Of a stretch of DNA of 64,000 bases, positions 7,293 to 16,460 are shown one piece after another. The notes under the pieces were generated by a model. That model was not told where the DNA came from and ran no database searches. It was given only the letters and a program-made list of their open reading frames with translations. This stretch comes from Chitinophaga sp. GTDB taxonomy: Bacteria > Bacteroidota > Bacteroidia > Chitinophagales > Chitinophagaceae. Position numbers and translations under genes: made by a program. Position 1 is the stretch's first letter. Every line of letters starts with the position of its first letter. The stretch lies in NCBI RefSeq assembly GCF_017745275.1, contig NZ_JAGHZS010000007.1, positions 316,751 through 380,750 of the forward strand, given 5' to 3'.

Positions 7293-8936
7293 ATGAAAAG
7301 TTGTTATTGTCAGGCGGTTATAATCAGATGTTGGGTAGCCTTGTTGGGAAGCTGGCTACTGTGGTCCTGTGGCAGTCCGGAAAAACAGCGGTTGTCTGTA
7401 TTCCGCTATAACAGCACCAATAGTATTGCCAGCCTGGATCCGGCATTCGCCAAAAGCCAGGAGGTCATATGGGCGGTAAAGCAATTGTATAATACGTTGG
7501 TAGAACCCGACAGCAACCTGGTGATTCGTCCTTCACTGGCCAGGCAGTGGCGGGTATCAGCAGATCATCGCACCTATACTTTTGATCTGAGAACGGATGT
7601 TTATTTTCATGACAGCGAGGTGTTTCCTGGGGGCAAAGGTCGCCGTATGACGGCGCAGGATGTAGTTTACAGCCTGCATCGTATTATGGACCCGGCCACG
7701 GCTTCTCCGGGCGCCTGGATTTTTAATGGCAAACTCAGCGCCGACAGCGGTTTTCGGGCATTGAATGACTCCACCTTTGAACTGACCCTGTATCGCCCGT
7801 TTCATCCGGTACTGGGCATACTGAGTATGCAATATTGTTCCATTGTACCGCATGAAGCCATCGAAAAATATGGGAAGGATTTCCGCAGTCATCCCTGTGG
7901 TACCGGGCCTTTCCGCTTTTTCCTCTGGGAAGAAGGACAGGCGTTGGTATTACATCGTCATCCGGATTATTTTGAGAAAGACAGTACCGGCCACCAGTTG
8001 CCTTACCTGGAAGCGGTACAGGTGAGCTTCCTGGAAAGCAAAGCGGCGGAATTCCTGTTGTTCCGCCAGGGTCAATTGGATTTCATGAATGATATTGATG
8101 CTTCATTTAAAGACGAGGTACTCACCAAACAAGGCCGCCTTAGAAAAGAGTGGGAGGGCAAAATGGTACTGAATAAACACCCATATCTGAATACTGAATA
8201 CCTGGGATTCCTGGTGGATGACGGGAATCGGTTGGTGACAGCATCGCCTATCCACCTTAAAAAAATACGACAGGCTATCAATTACGGTATCGACCGTACG
8301 AAAATGATGACTTACCTCCGTAACGGCATTGGTACTGCTGCCATGGCGGGTTTTGTGCCAGCAGGCCTGCCATCATTTGATAGCAGCAAAGTAAAAGGGT
8401 ATCCGTTTAACCCAACGCTGAGCCGGCAGTTATTAAAAGAGGCGGGATACCCGCAAGGGCAGGGGTTACCGGTGATCAGGCTGTTGTCCATTCCCATTTA
8501 TGCGGACCTGGCTAACTATGTGGCCAGCCAGTTGCAGGAAGTGGGGATCCGTATCCAGGTAGAGATTGTACAGAAAAGTTTGCTGCTGGAGCAAACGGCG
8601 AAGTCGCAGGCCCTCTTTTTCCGCGGTAGCTGGATTGCTGATTACCCGGATGCCGAAAGCTACCTGGCGATGTTTTATAGTAAAAACCCGGCGCCACCCA
8701 ACTACACCCGCTACAAGAACCCTGCTTTTGACGCCCTGTATGAAAAATCGCTGGAGGAGAACAACGACAGCCTCCGCTATGCAGCCTATCAGGCGATGGA
8801 TAACATGATTACTTCAGATGCCGCTGTGGTACCGCTTTTCTATGATGAAGTGGTGCGTCTGGTACAGCCAAACGTATCCGGGTTTCCGGGTAACGGTATG
8901 AATTTGTTGGAGTTACGTTGGGTAAAGAAACGCTGA
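7293..8936 (+). CDS. Oligopeptide/dipeptide-binding lipoprotein (SBP_bac_5 family)
   Basis: The 547-residue protein has a lipoprotein signal: a hydrophobic segment ending LLWSCGS, with the lipidated Cys near residue 26. The body follows the family 5 solute-binding plan: SLDPAFAKS, LVEPDSNLVIRPSLA, the signature RTDVYFHD...MTAQDVVYSLHRI, and PYLNTEYLGF. Homologues deliver peptides or nickel to Dpp/Opp ABC transporters. No permease or ATPase genes adjoin it, although a lone DppB-type permease lies at 22301. The divergent neighbour is a secreted M1 peptidase, which suggests peptide scavenging. Confidence 0.9.
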   Translation: MKSCYCQAVIIRCWVALLGSWLLWSCGSPEKQRLSVFRYNSTNSIASLDPAFAKSQEVIWAVKQLYNTLVEPDSNLVIRPSLARQWRVSADHRTYTFDLRTDVYFHDSEVFPGGKGRRMTAQDVVYSLHRIMDPATASPGAWIFNGKLSADSGFRALNDSTFELTLYRPFHPVLGILSMQYCSIVPHEAIEKYGKDFRSHPCGTGPFRFFLWEEGQALVLHRHPDYFEKDSTGHQLPYLEAVQVSFLESKAAEFLLFRQGQLDFMNDIDASFKDEVLTKQGRLRKEWEGKMVLNKHPYLNTEYLGFLVDDGNRLVTASPIHLKKIRQAINYGIDRTKMMTYLRNGIGTAAMAGFVPAGLPSFDSSKVKGYPFNPTLSRQLLKEAGYPQGQGLPVIRLLSIPIYADLANYVASQLQEVGIRIQVEIVQKSLLLEQTAKSQALFFRGSWIADYPDAESYLAMFYSKNPAPPNYTRYKNPAFDALYEKSLEENNDSLRYAAYQAMDNMITSDAAVVPLFYDEVVRLVQPNVSGFPGNGMNLLELRWVKKR

Positions 8937-9008
8937 GATTTTAAATTAATTTAACATTTCATTGGCCATAGGGGTTTCTTTTTTGTCTTTATTACGGTCT
9001 ATTTAGCT

Positions 9009-9016
9009 TACCTTTG
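9009..9016 (+). promoter_or_regulatory. -7 promoter box of the desaturase gene
   Basis: TACCTTTG matches TAnnTTTG. The desaturase reading frame is open through it, and an in-frame TTG forms the end of the box. Transcription should start near 9023, leaving ATG 9050 as the first usable start. Confidence 0.65.
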
Positions 9017-9049
9017 GCGCTTATTTGTCACTTTACATTAAAAACAGAA

Positions 9050-9829
9050 ATGACGGCGATCCTGATATTCTTTTGTGTGCATTGGTTCTTTTCCTTGTTC
9101 TTCCACACATTCTATTTACACAGGTATGCATCTCACCAGATGTATACTACCAGCAAATTCTGGGAACGTTTCTTTTATTTTAGTACCTGGTTTTTCCAGG
9201 GTTCTTCATACCTGATTCCAAGAGCTTATGGCGTTATGCACCGCATGCACCATGAGTTCAGTGATACTGAACACGATCCGCATTCTCCACACTTCTTTAA
9301 AGATGTTTGGGGTATGATGGTACAAACCCGCAGAATTTACAATGGTTTTGTAACACGTACCAACGAAGTAGATCCTAAATTCCTCGCGGAACCATTACCA
9401 GAATGGGATGCCATGGATAAATTCGGCGACCACAACATTACCCGTTTCCTTTGGATGGCTGCTTATGTAGCATTTTATGTAGTGTTTGTACCTGCAGGTA
9501 TGTGGTACCTCTATTTACTGTTACCTATCCACTTCCTGATGGGACCTGTACAGGGTGCTATCGTTAACTGGTGCGGTCATAAATATGGTTATCAGAATTT
9601 CGATAATAGTGATCACTCCCGTAATACTTCTCCATGGGGCATTATCCTGATGGGAGAATTGTTCCAGAATAACCACCACAAATTCAAAGACAGTCCAAAT
9701 TTCGCGAAGAAATGGTATGAATTTGATCCAAGCTACCAGGTAATGAAATTGTTGAACTTTGTAGGTATCATTAAGCTGAAGCCAGCCATGATTACACCTG
9801 CACAGTTGAAGAACGCGAAAGCGGCATAG
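9050..9829 (+). CDS. Membrane fatty-acid (acyl-CoA) desaturase
   Basis: The protein has 259 residues from ATG 9050. Hydrophobic segments alternate with three histidine boxes: HRYASH near residue 22, HRMHH near 62 and NNHHKF near 207. These bind the di-iron centre of the integral-membrane desaturase superfamily, and the first two boxes resemble delta-9 acyl-CoA/acyl-lipid desaturases. It probably introduces a double bond into membrane fatty acids. The upstream TTG at 9014 is rejected because it is part of the promoter box. The gene is monocistronic with a hairpin terminator after it. Regiospecificity cannot be read from the sequence. Confidence 0.88.
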   Translation: MTAILIFFCVHWFFSLFFHTFYLHRYASHQMYTTSKFWERFFYFSTWFFQGSSYLIPRAYGVMHRMHHEFSDTEHDPHSPHFFKDVWGMMVQTRRIYNGFVTRTNEVDPKFLAEPLPEWDAMDKFGDHNITRFLWMAAYVAFYVVFVPAGMWYLYLLLPIHFLMGPVQGAIVNWCGHKYGYQNFDNSDHSRNTSPWGIILMGELFQNNHHKFKDSPNFAKKWYEFDPSYQVMKLLNFVGIIKLKPAMITPAQLKNAKAA

Positions 9830-9864
9830 TACACCGTACAATCAATCTGTTACAATAAAAGAAC

Positions 9865-9897
9865 GTGCCTTACCGTAATTGGTGAGGCATTTTCTTT
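9865..9897 (+). terminator. Terminator of the desaturase gene
   Basis: GTGCCTTACC (9865-9874) pairs with GGTGAGGCAT (9881-9890) with two G-U pairs, followed by TTTTCTTTT. Confidence 0.8.
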
Positions 9898-9900
9898 TGG

Positions 9901-10027
9901 AGCAGAAAGCAGAAAGCAGAAAGCAAAAAGCTATTGTAGCGAATGATATAAGCGGATGAGTAATTTAAATACTCGTGCTAATCATTCGCTACAATAGCTT
10001 TTTGCTTTAAGCTTTCTGCTTTCTGCT
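9901..10027. repeat. Intergenic palindrome, family A, copy 3
   Basis: Left arm 9901-9947 and right arm 9981-10027 are reverse complements apart from a 3-base difference in one heptamer. The units are GCAGAAA three times, GCAAAAA and GCTATTG, then the core AGCGAATGAT. The right arm ends inside the stop codon (10026-10028) of the minus-strand DUF2911 gene. The desaturase terminator lies immediately to the left. Confidence 0.93.
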
Positions 10028-10877
10028 ACTTAATAGTAGCCAGTAACTTTTTATTCAGCGTTACATAGTCATCGTTTTTAGCGGTAGTGGCCAGTTCGAT
10101 AGATTTCTGTGCTGCTGCTTTTGCTACTGCTACGTTTTTAGCTTTTGCATTGATACGTGCTTTCTGATACCAAACCCAGAATGCCTCGGGGCTTTGAGTG
10201 GCTGCTTCATTGATCCATTCTACAGCTTTGTTCAGGTCTTTACCATTTTCAAAGTAGTAAACCGCTGCCTGGTAGTAAGGCTTCTTCTCAGCCGACTGCA
10301 TCGCGTCGTTGATCTGAGCTGTGATCTTATCATCGATGTCGGCAGTGATGGTTACGGGAACCTTGGTTTTGTCCCAGCTGAGTGCCAGCACTACAGAATT
10401 GGAACGTACGTTTTCAAAGCCGATGGTGAAGCTTTCCTGGGTGAAAGGAGCAGATATTGGTTTTACCTGTACGCGGGCAATGTCATTTTCTGGTTTGTAG
10501 GCAGCAGGGCTGGTGACGTCCAGGCTGCTGGTCAGAATGATGGTCCAGGATTGTGCACCGGGAATAGACAGTAAACCATATTTACCGGCTTTCACGGCTA
10601 CGCCGCCGAATTTTACATCTTCACCGAAAGTGATGGTGGTAGCGCTGTTGGCACCAGTTCTCCATACTTTACCATAAGGTACGAGGTCGCCCATGATCAC
10701 ACGGCCGTTCTTCTGCGGACGCGAATAGCTCAGCTCTATGTTGGATAAAGCAAAGTCTTGTTTAATGGTTTGAGTAGGGCTGGGCGCAGGCATTTTAATG
10801 CCCTGAGCCAGCGTAGTGCCGGCATACAGTAGCAGCATCGCGCCTGCTGTGGCAGCAAAGGTTTTAATAGTTCTCAT
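10026..10877 (-). CDS. Secreted DUF2911 protein with C-terminal helical repeat
   Basis: The product is 283 residues with a signal peptide (1-24, ending LAQG). The DUF2911 domain is recognisable from SYSRPQKNGRVIMG, YGKVWRTGANSATTI, KAGKYGLLSIP and ALSWDKTKVP. Residues from about 190 form helices resembling TPR repeats. The family is common in Bacteroidota and its function is unknown. The start lies 20 bases after the regulator gene, so it is probably the last gene of the two-component operon starting at 13562. Its stop codon overlaps a family A palindrome. Confidence 0.85.
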   Translation of the reverse strand: MRTIKTFAATAGAMLLLYAGTTLAQGIKMPAPSPTQTIKQDFALSNIELSYSRPQKNGRVIMGDLVPYGKVWRTGANSATTITFGEDVKFGGVAVKAGKYGLLSIPGAQSWTIILTSSLDVTSPAAYKPENDIARVQVKPISAPFTQESFTIGFENVRSNSVVLALSWDKTKVPVTITADIDDKITAQINDAMQSAEKKPYYQAAVYYFENGKDLNKAVEWINEAATQSPEAFWVWYQKARINAKAKNVAVAKAAAQKSIELATTAKNDDYVTLNKKLLATIK

Positions 10878-10897
10878 GATTTGGTGGGTATTTAAGT

Positions 10898-11554
10898 CTA
10901 TTCTATTAATCCGTTTCGGAATGCGTACAGTACTAATCCAACGCTGTTTTTAACGTTGATTTTTTCTAATAATTTTTGACGGATACCTTCTACAGTACGT
11001 GGACTCAGGAAGATCTGTTCAGAAATTTCCTGGGTGGTGAGTTCATTACAGATCAGCTTCAACACCTCCTGTTCCCGGTCGTTTAATTGTATTTCATTTT
11101 TTAGCGTAGGCTTAAACTGCTGTTTATTTTTATGTAATACTTTTTTAAGAAGTGCCAGGTTTACATTTTCATTGAAATAAAATCCTTTGTCGAAGGTAGT
11201 ACAGATGGCTTCGTATATTTCTTCAGGCTCGGCATTTTTCAGCAGATAGGCATTGGCGCCGTTTTCCACGAGATGGACAATGAAGTTGTCGTCTTCATAC
11301 ATGGTGAGTATGATGATTTTTACATCAGGATATTTCTCTTTTACTTTAATGGTGGCTTCAATGCCATCCATATTCGGCATTTTAAGATCCATCAGGATCA
11401 CGTCCGGTTGCTGTGTTTCCATGATTTGCAACAGGTGTAAGCCATCATCTGCCTCAAAAACGAAGCTGATATTTTCATACGGAGTAAGCGTGTTAATCAC
11501 TCCACTGCGAAAGATTTTATGATCATCCGCAATAGCCACTTTTATGTGTGCCAT
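10898..11554 (-). CDS. NarL/LuxR-family response regulator
   Basis: The 218-residue protein has an N-terminal receiver domain (IADDHKIFRSG, phospho-acceptor Asp56 in VILMDLKMPNMDG, conserved Thr and Lys further on) and a C-terminal LuxR helix-turn-helix (LNDREQEVLKLICNELTTQEIS, SPRTVEGIRQKLLEKINVK). It should bind DNA after phosphorylation. The likely partner is the kinase encoded just upstream at 11664-12473, 109 bases away on the same strand. Confidence 0.95.
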   Translation of the reverse strand: MAHIKVAIADDHKIFRSGVINTLTPYENISFVFEADDGLHLLQIMETQQPDVILMDLKMPNMDGIEATIKVKEKYPDVKIIILTMYEDDNFIVHLVENGANAYLLKNAEPEEIYEAICTTFDKGFYFNENVNLALLKKVLHKNKQQFKPTLKNEIQLNDREQEVLKLICNELTTQEISEQIFLSPRTVEGIRQKLLEKINVKNSVGLVLYAFRNGLIE

Positions 11555-11663
11555 AGGTGGACAGTTAGAAGATTTGCTATTATTTTATTGAGAATAAATT
11601 ACTATAAGTCATGCCGTTACAAACACAACCGGATGGCAATTTAGTAATAAAACAACATAAGTA

Positions 11664-12473
11664 TCAACTATTCTGTGTGGGCGCCTGATAATTCTCTACA
11701 CTAATCGAAGCAATAGTTCCTTGTGGTGTTCTGGGAGTGAAGGTAATATTTCCACCGATAATATTCAGACGGCTTTCAATATTTTTGAGTCCCAGGCTAC
11801 CGGTTTTCTTGCGGGAATCGGCCATGGACGCAATCAGGGCTCCATTACCATCGTCTTCCACATTGATGGTCAACAGGGAAGGAGTGGTTTGGTAAGTAAT
11901 CAGTATTTCAGTAGCCTGGGCATGTTTCAGGATATTATTCATGAGTTCCTGTACTACGCGATATACGTTCAGGGCTTTCTCCCGGTCTACTGTTTGCCCG
12001 TTGCCAGCGGTTTTAAAGCTGATCTTTACCTGTTTGTTTTTGTTCATCAAATTGCAGAACGAATCCAGGGCATGCGCCAGTCCCAGGTTTTCCAATGCCT
12101 GTGGGTGGAGGCTTTGAGAGATAAAGCGCAGCTGCTGAATAATAATGTCAGCAAAGTCTTTGGTTTCTTTCAGGCGTTCCGTTTCCCCGTTACCGGTTTT
12201 GAGCAAAGGTTGCAGCCCGCCGAGGTTTAATTTCAATACAGATAGCTGAGCACCTACCTCGTCATGGAGGTCTTCGGCAATACGTTTGCGTTCCTGTTCC
12301 TGGCCCTGGAGCACTGCGATGAGGCGTTCCCGTTGGAGCTGCAGGTCTTTATCGCGAATCCGCAGTTTGTGTTGGATAACCTGTTTTTGTTGTAGAATCA
12401 CTAAGCCAACTACCAAGGCTCCCAGAAGAAGCATTGCGGCCGTCCCGATTATCATTATTTCGATAAAACTCAT
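11664..12473 (-). CDS. Membrane sensor histidine kinase (HisKA_3 type)
   Basis: The protein has 269 residues. One N-terminal membrane helix (about 5-27) is followed by a short coiled coil. The HisKA_3 dimerisation helix has the phospho-acceptor His70 in AEDLHDEVGAQLS. The HATPase domain has an N-box (ELMNNILKHA) and G-boxes (DDGNGA, GSLGLKNIESR). With almost no extracellular part it cannot sense much alone. Its start overlaps the stop of the seven-helix protein gene by one base, so that protein is a candidate sensor subunit (inference). It should phosphorylate the LuxR-type regulator downstream. Confidence 0.93.
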   Translation of the reverse strand: MSFIEIMIIGTAAMLLLGALVVGLVILQQKQVIQHKLRIRDKDLQLQRERLIAVLQGQEQERKRIAEDLHDEVGAQLSVLKLNLGGLQPLLKTGNGETERLKETKDFADIIIQQLRFISQSLHPQALENLGLAHALDSFCNLMNKNKQVKISFKTAGNGQTVDREKALNVYRVVQELMNNILKHAQATEILITYQTTPSLLTINVEDDGNGALIASMADSRKKTGSLGLKNIESRLNIIGGNITFTPRTPQGTIASISVENYQAPTQNS

Positions 12474-13126
12474 TATTTCTTTTTAGTTACATTCCTAAGC
12501 CCAATATAAAAAAGAATTAATTGTAAAATGCCAGCAATAAGCGTGATAGTAAAGGTAACAGTAGAAATTATATTTTGGCGTTCCAGGTAATTGTAGCTGA
12601 GTGAAAATATGAACGAGCCACATAGATAGAGGAATAATCCGGAATTGAACCAGAAATCTGCCAGATTATTAATGAAAATTGACTGTTCAATCAGCTCATT
12701 ATCATTCAATAACTGTAAAAAAAAGATAATAGCGTATACAAGCAACACAAAGGAACGTATACTTGTAAATAAGGAGTTGTAGTTATCGATTCCTTCAATT
12801 TTGAAGAGATCCAGGATTAAAATGATAAGAACGGGGCCAGGTAATATTTTTATAGTTTTTTTTACAATGGGGTTTTTAATGACAGTACTATAGAAAACAG
12901 ATAAAATCAGGAATTGGATAAAGTACATTAGTGTAAAGAACCACATATTGTTATGAATAATGTATTCTATACAGAACGACCCTACAGCAAATACAATGCT
13001 GCTAACCAGGTAATAATAGATACTCCTTCCTGCTTTGTCCAGAAAGCTATAATGTAATGTAAAGGGGATCAAAAGCAAGCATTCGATCCCCAACATAATA
13101 TAGAAGATGATTTTGTAGACTTCCAC
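12473..13126 (-). CDS. Seven-helix integral membrane protein of unknown function
   Basis: The protein has 217 residues and about seven hydrophobic segments separated by short polar loops. The C-terminus is Lys-rich and probably cytoplasmic. There are no recognisable catalytic motifs. The gene ends on the first base of the histidine kinase gene (one-base overlap), which implies translational coupling. By analogy with 7TM sensor modules that sit with kinases, it could provide ligand sensing, but this is inference. Its AT content is higher than that of its neighbours. Confidence 0.8.
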   Translation of the reverse strand: MEVYKIIFYIMLGIECLLLIPFTLHYSFLDKAGRSIYYYLVSSIVFAVGSFCIEYIIHNNMWFFTLMYFIQFLILSVFYSTVIKNPIVKKTIKILPGPVLIILILDLFKIEGIDNYNSLFTSIRSFVLLVYAIIFFLQLLNDNELIEQSIFINNLADFWFNSGLFLYLCGSFIFSLSYNYLERQNIISTVTFTITLIAGILQLILFYIGLRNVTKKK

Positions 13127-13139
13127 TTATTTGTTTTTT

Positions 13140-13562
13140 CTAAGGTTGTTTACCGTTGCAGTAAGATGGACATGGCAGACCAGCGTCCAATATTTTAGCT
13201 TGCATACTTTTTGACTGAATACCAGAAGATAGCGCTGCAGGGTCTTCAGGTAATGGAAGGATATCATTTCCCTTTTCATCTACTGCTACCAATACCATTT
13301 TCTTTTCTTTTATTCCATCGCCGTCAGTATCTATCTTTAATCCAAAATATATTCTTAATGCTGTAGCTCCAGGTTGATCAAGTAATTCCAATACCTTATC
13401 CCGTCCAAAGCAGATCGCTTTAATGTGAGGATTTAATGTTTTTTGATGTGCACTCGCAGCCGCATGATCATCATCATGATTTTTAGTTAGGATGTTCATT
13501 TCATCCAGAGAAATGAAAGCGCCCGCATCCGAAGGAATGGGCCTTTTGTTAGAATCGCTCAT
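13140..13562 (-). CDS. Small cytoplasmic protein of unknown function (140 aa)
   Basis: There is no signal peptide or membrane segment. The middle contains RIYFGLKIDTDGDGIKEKK followed by a beta-strand-like MVLVAVDEKGNDILPLP. DTDGDGIKEKK resembles a calcium-binding DxDxDG loop. The C-terminus has two Cys in PCPSYC. I do not recognise a family. It is the first gene of the minus-strand operon, 13 bases ahead of the seven-helix protein, so it probably belongs to the same signalling module. Confidence 0.7.
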   Translation of the reverse strand: MSDSNKRPIPSDAGAFISLDEMNILTKNHDDDHAAASAHQKTLNPHIKAICFGRDKVLELLDQPGATALRIYFGLKIDTDGDGIKEKKMVLVAVDEKGNDILPLPEDPAALSSGIQSKSMQAKILDAGLPCPSYCNGKQP

Positions 13563-14185
13563 AGTGGGTAAGTTTTAGTTTTGGGTAAAATTATTATAAT
13601 TTATCACATATACAAGCACCGTCCCATACCAGATTGCATATCTGTATGCGCGGTAAAACATGTGATAACTCAATGCACTGCTATGTTTAAACGATTTTAT
13701 CGAGTGTCTGTAAATGAAGCAATTACGTAGACTTAGCGGGAAAATGCGTATAAATACGTATCCTCTCAGAAGCAACAATGCCATTAGGAGTTGACAACCT
13801 TTTCACTTATCCCGGCAGGATAGTATCCATTAATTTAAATAATTGTTTGTTGGGAGATGATCAATTTCACCTTTAATTTTTAGCTCCAAATAGTTTTCCA
13901 ATATGATCTTTGCTGCTAACCCCTTGCCAGTCAATCCGCTCACGTATTTTTTATAAGAAGATACGTACTTCTACGCATTCCCTTTTTTCAGTTTTTAAAC
14001 GCTTGACTGCTCCTCTAAACTTCTTAATCTTTGTATGGTCAACGGCTTAGTAGTCTATTGTCCTCAGAAAAGTTAAATAGTAAATTGGCCTTTCTACCTT
14101 GTTTGTCGTTTTGGATTAGTATATGCAGAATTATTTCATCGGGTGATGCTCGTTAACCCCTTTTTTTTTCTTAAAAAATAAAATC
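13563..14185. other. Divergent intergenic region, 620 bp, with a distant inverted repeat
   Basis: No gene is supported here: the best frame (13575-13784, minus) looks non-coding. About 23 bases at 13742-13764, containing ATGCGTA and TACGTATC, recur in inverted and slightly diverged form at about 13957-13980. The region also has a TTGAC-like -33 and CTTTG -7-like element near 14003-14035 that could drive the 14186 gene. The two inverted elements may be binding sites for the adjacent LuxR-type regulator (inference). Confidence 0.4.
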
Positions 14186-15082
14186 ATGAGTTACCTATTA
14201 ATCGGAAACATCTCTGCACTAATTTGTAATGATTGTATTGAGCCTTTGGCCAATGCGCGTATCCGGGTTTATCTGCCGGACATACAGCAACGGGAGGCTT
14301 ACCAGGCATCTGGTATTTTTAACGATATGAAGCCCTTGTCGGCCAAAGAAGTGCTCATGAAAGCAGATCGCCTGCTGGCAGAAGCCACACTGGATGATAA
14401 AGGGAATTTCACATTGACCTGGGAGGAAGTACATCTTTTTACGGAGCCATTGGAGCTGGATCTTTGCCTCGACCAGTTACCGGGAAAAAATGGCAGCAGG
14501 CAACCCCGCAACTTCCACCTCAGTAATGTGGTGTTGCATTGGAAACGTAACAGTAACGGCTACGTAGGGGCGTACGCGTATGTAATCCCTGCAGCGGCCT
14601 GGCATAATATATATGCCAACGCCGGCGCCTGGGTAATTACCGGTGTGGTAAAACCCTATCTCGGCGGCGCCGGACAGGCACAACTTAAAATTGAGGCCTA
14701 CAATGCCCTCAACGGTCAAATGATCGGGCAGGCCAACACCAATGAAGAAGGCCGTTACTTCCTGCATTTCTCCAGGCAGCACCTGGCCACTGGTGTGATG
14801 CAAACCGCGATACCAGGCCGCAAAAACCTGGGACCGGATGTATATTTTAAAATTTACAGGAACGGGCAAATGCTGTGGGCGGAAGACGAAAGGATGTCGC
14901 AGGCCCGCGATCGCCGGGATCTTGGACCTTGCAGCAATGTCAACATTATTTATAAACCCTCAAAGGTGAGAAGAGCTTCCAGCCAGATTGGTAGCTGGTT
15001 AAGCGACATGATCACCCTCACGGGCCCACGAAAAAAGAAGAGTGATAAATATCGTTTGCTAACCCATTACAGCTTATTGTAA
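14186..15082 (+). CDS. Protein with two transthyretin/carboxypeptidase-regulatory-like domains
   Basis: The protein has 298 residues and no signal peptide. Two regions read like prealbumin-type beta-sandwich repeats. Residues 5-95 contain NARIRVYLP and ATLDDKGNFTLTW. Residues 150-250 contain ITGVVKPYL, KIEAYNALNGQMIGQANTNEEGRYFLHF. Each carries the variable-then-aspartate/glycine turn followed by a FxL strand, typical of carboxypeptidase regulatory-like folds. The basic C-terminus contains several Lys/Arg clusters. Function is unknown. It is divergent from the 140-residue gene of the two-component operon, which suggests shared regulation. Confidence 0.7.
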   Translation: MSYLLIGNISALICNDCIEPLANARIRVYLPDIQQREAYQASGIFNDMKPLSAKEVLMKADRLLAEATLDDKGNFTLTWEEVHLFTEPLELDLCLDQLPGKNGSRQPRNFHLSNVVLHWKRNSNGYVGAYAYVIPAAAWHNIYANAGAWVITGVVKPYLGGAGQAQLKIEAYNALNGQMIGQANTNEEGRYFLHFSRQHLATGVMQTAIPGRKNLGPDVYFKIYRNGQMLWAEDERMSQARDRRDLGPCSNVNIIYKPSKVRRASSQIGSWLSDMITLTGPRKKKSDKYRLLTHYSLL

Positions 15083-15175
15083 AAGTGTATTGAAAGTTCG
15101 AAGATTTTGTACTGTTTGTAAATCCCTTCGTTAGTTTATATGTTCAGAGAGGTTGACCCACTTAAAAGGCAGAAT

Positions 15176-15210
15176 ACAGCTATCTTTCCCCGGATAGCTG
15201 TTTCTTTTTT
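15176..15210 (+). terminator. Terminator after the transthyretin-like gene
   Basis: ACAGCTATC (15176-15184) pairs with GATAGCTGT (15193-15201), followed by a T-rich run ending at 15210. Confidence 0.85.
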
Positions 15211-15215
15211 ACCCG

Positions 15216-16115
15216 TTAAAACCTGGGATGGAAACGTTGCAGCGTGTCCCTTAAATATTCCCGGTCCAGGTGTGTATAGATTTCCGTGGTGGTAATGCTT
15301 TCATGACCCAGCATTTCCTGCACTGCCCGGAGATCGGCGCCGCCTTCCACCAGGTGCGTGGCAAAGGAATGCCGGAAGGTATGCGGTGATACATTCTTAT
15401 TGATCCCGGCTTTTTTAGTCAGCTCCTTGATGACCAGGAAAATCATTACACGGCTCAGGGCGCCACCGCGGCGGTTCAGGAACAGGGTATCTTCCTGCCC
15501 GTATTTAACGGGTAACTCTATACGAACATTTCTCCGGTAGATATCTATTTGCCGCATGGCATCTTTGCCAATTGGAACCATCCTTTCCTTATTGCCTTTA
15601 CCTATTACGCGGATAAAGCCTACGTCCATATGTAGCTGGGTGATTTGCAGGTTAATGACTTCACTCACCCGGAGTCCACAACTATACATCGTTTCCAGGA
15701 TGGCTTTGTTGCGGTGTCCTTCGGCCGTGTCCAGTGGTATCTGGGCGATAATGCGTTCTATTTCTTCAAACGTGAGAACGTCTGGGAGTTTGCGCAATAC
15801 TTTGGGTGCTTCCAGCAATTGGGTAGGATCTTCCTGGGCCATGTCTTCCAGCAGCAGGAATTTGTAAAATGCTTTCAGACCGGAAATGGTACGGGCTTGA
15901 GAGGTAGCGGTCATACCCAGTTGAGCGATCCATTGCACACATCCCTGCAGTTCTTCCAGCGTTACATCCTGGGGGCGGAATTTGTCTTTACCCACTGCCA
16001 TGAGATACTGCTCGAGTTTCTCTACATCCCGCAAATATGCTTCAATGGAGTGGTCGGACATGGACCGCTCTAATCTTAAATACCCTTTAAACAACTTCCG
16101 GAATGATTGCCACAT
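15216..16115 (-). CDS. xerD: Site-specific tyrosine recombinase XerD
   Basis: The 299-residue protein has an N-terminal SAM-like core-binding domain and a C-terminal catalytic domain. All catalytic residues are visible: Arg149 (CGLRVSE), Lys173 (GKGNKER), His245 and Arg248 (HTFRHSFATHL), His271 (LGHE) and Tyr280 (EIYTH). XerD resolves chromosome dimers at dif with its partner XerC and FtsK. Length and motifs fit the housekeeping enzyme, not a phage integrase; no tRNA, att site or phage gene is near. Confidence 0.95.
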   Translation of the reverse strand: MWQSFRKLFKGYLRLERSMSDHSIEAYLRDVEKLEQYLMAVGKDKFRPQDVTLEELQGCVQWIAQLGMTATSQARTISGLKAFYKFLLLEDMAQEDPTQLLEAPKVLRKLPDVLTFEEIERIIAQIPLDTAEGHRNKAILETMYSCGLRVSEVINLQITQLHMDVGFIRVIGKGNKERMVPIGKDAMRQIDIYRRNVRIELPVKYGQEDTLFLNRRGGALSRVMIFLVIKELTKKAGINKNVSPHTFRHSFATHLVEGGADLRAVQEMLGHESITTTEIYTHLDREYLRDTLQRFHPRF

Positions 16116-16460
16116 AGGAGGGCAAGTTAGAAAGATTTAAGCTAAACAACGTCAACGGCTATCTGAAATGATAATATTCTATCAGTATTTTCGGGCTAAA
16201 AAGAGGAGTGAGGTTTTTATTTGAAGTGTTGCTGCTAATAAAACGATATATATAATTGATAATGAGATGAATATTGGGTATGAAAAATGATCGTTTTTAT
16301 ATAGAAAAAACCGCCGGAAATGGGCTTTTTCTCATTCATATTTTTATTAAAAATCATGTGTTTACGACGATTTGGCAGGAAATTACATTTATTTAATGAG
16401 TTGATTTAAATAAACTGTTCTAAATATTTGAAGATGAATGAATTGAAATGATATAAAATG
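16116..16460. other. AT-rich intergenic region, no gene seen
   Basis: About 345 bases between xerD (minus) and the ndk terminator. No plausible frame, RNA or palindrome was seen. It would contain the xerD promoter on the minus strand. Confidence 0.4.

Noticed and set aside
13575..13784. Minus-strand frame of 69 residues in the divergent intergenic region
   Set aside because: Composition is irregular with many Tyr, Phe and Arg and no signal or domain. It lies where promoters are expected.
15216..16115. XerD-type recombinase as sign of a mobile element
   Set aside because: Length and motifs match the chromosomal XerD. No attachment site, tRNA, phage or transfer genes are nearby.
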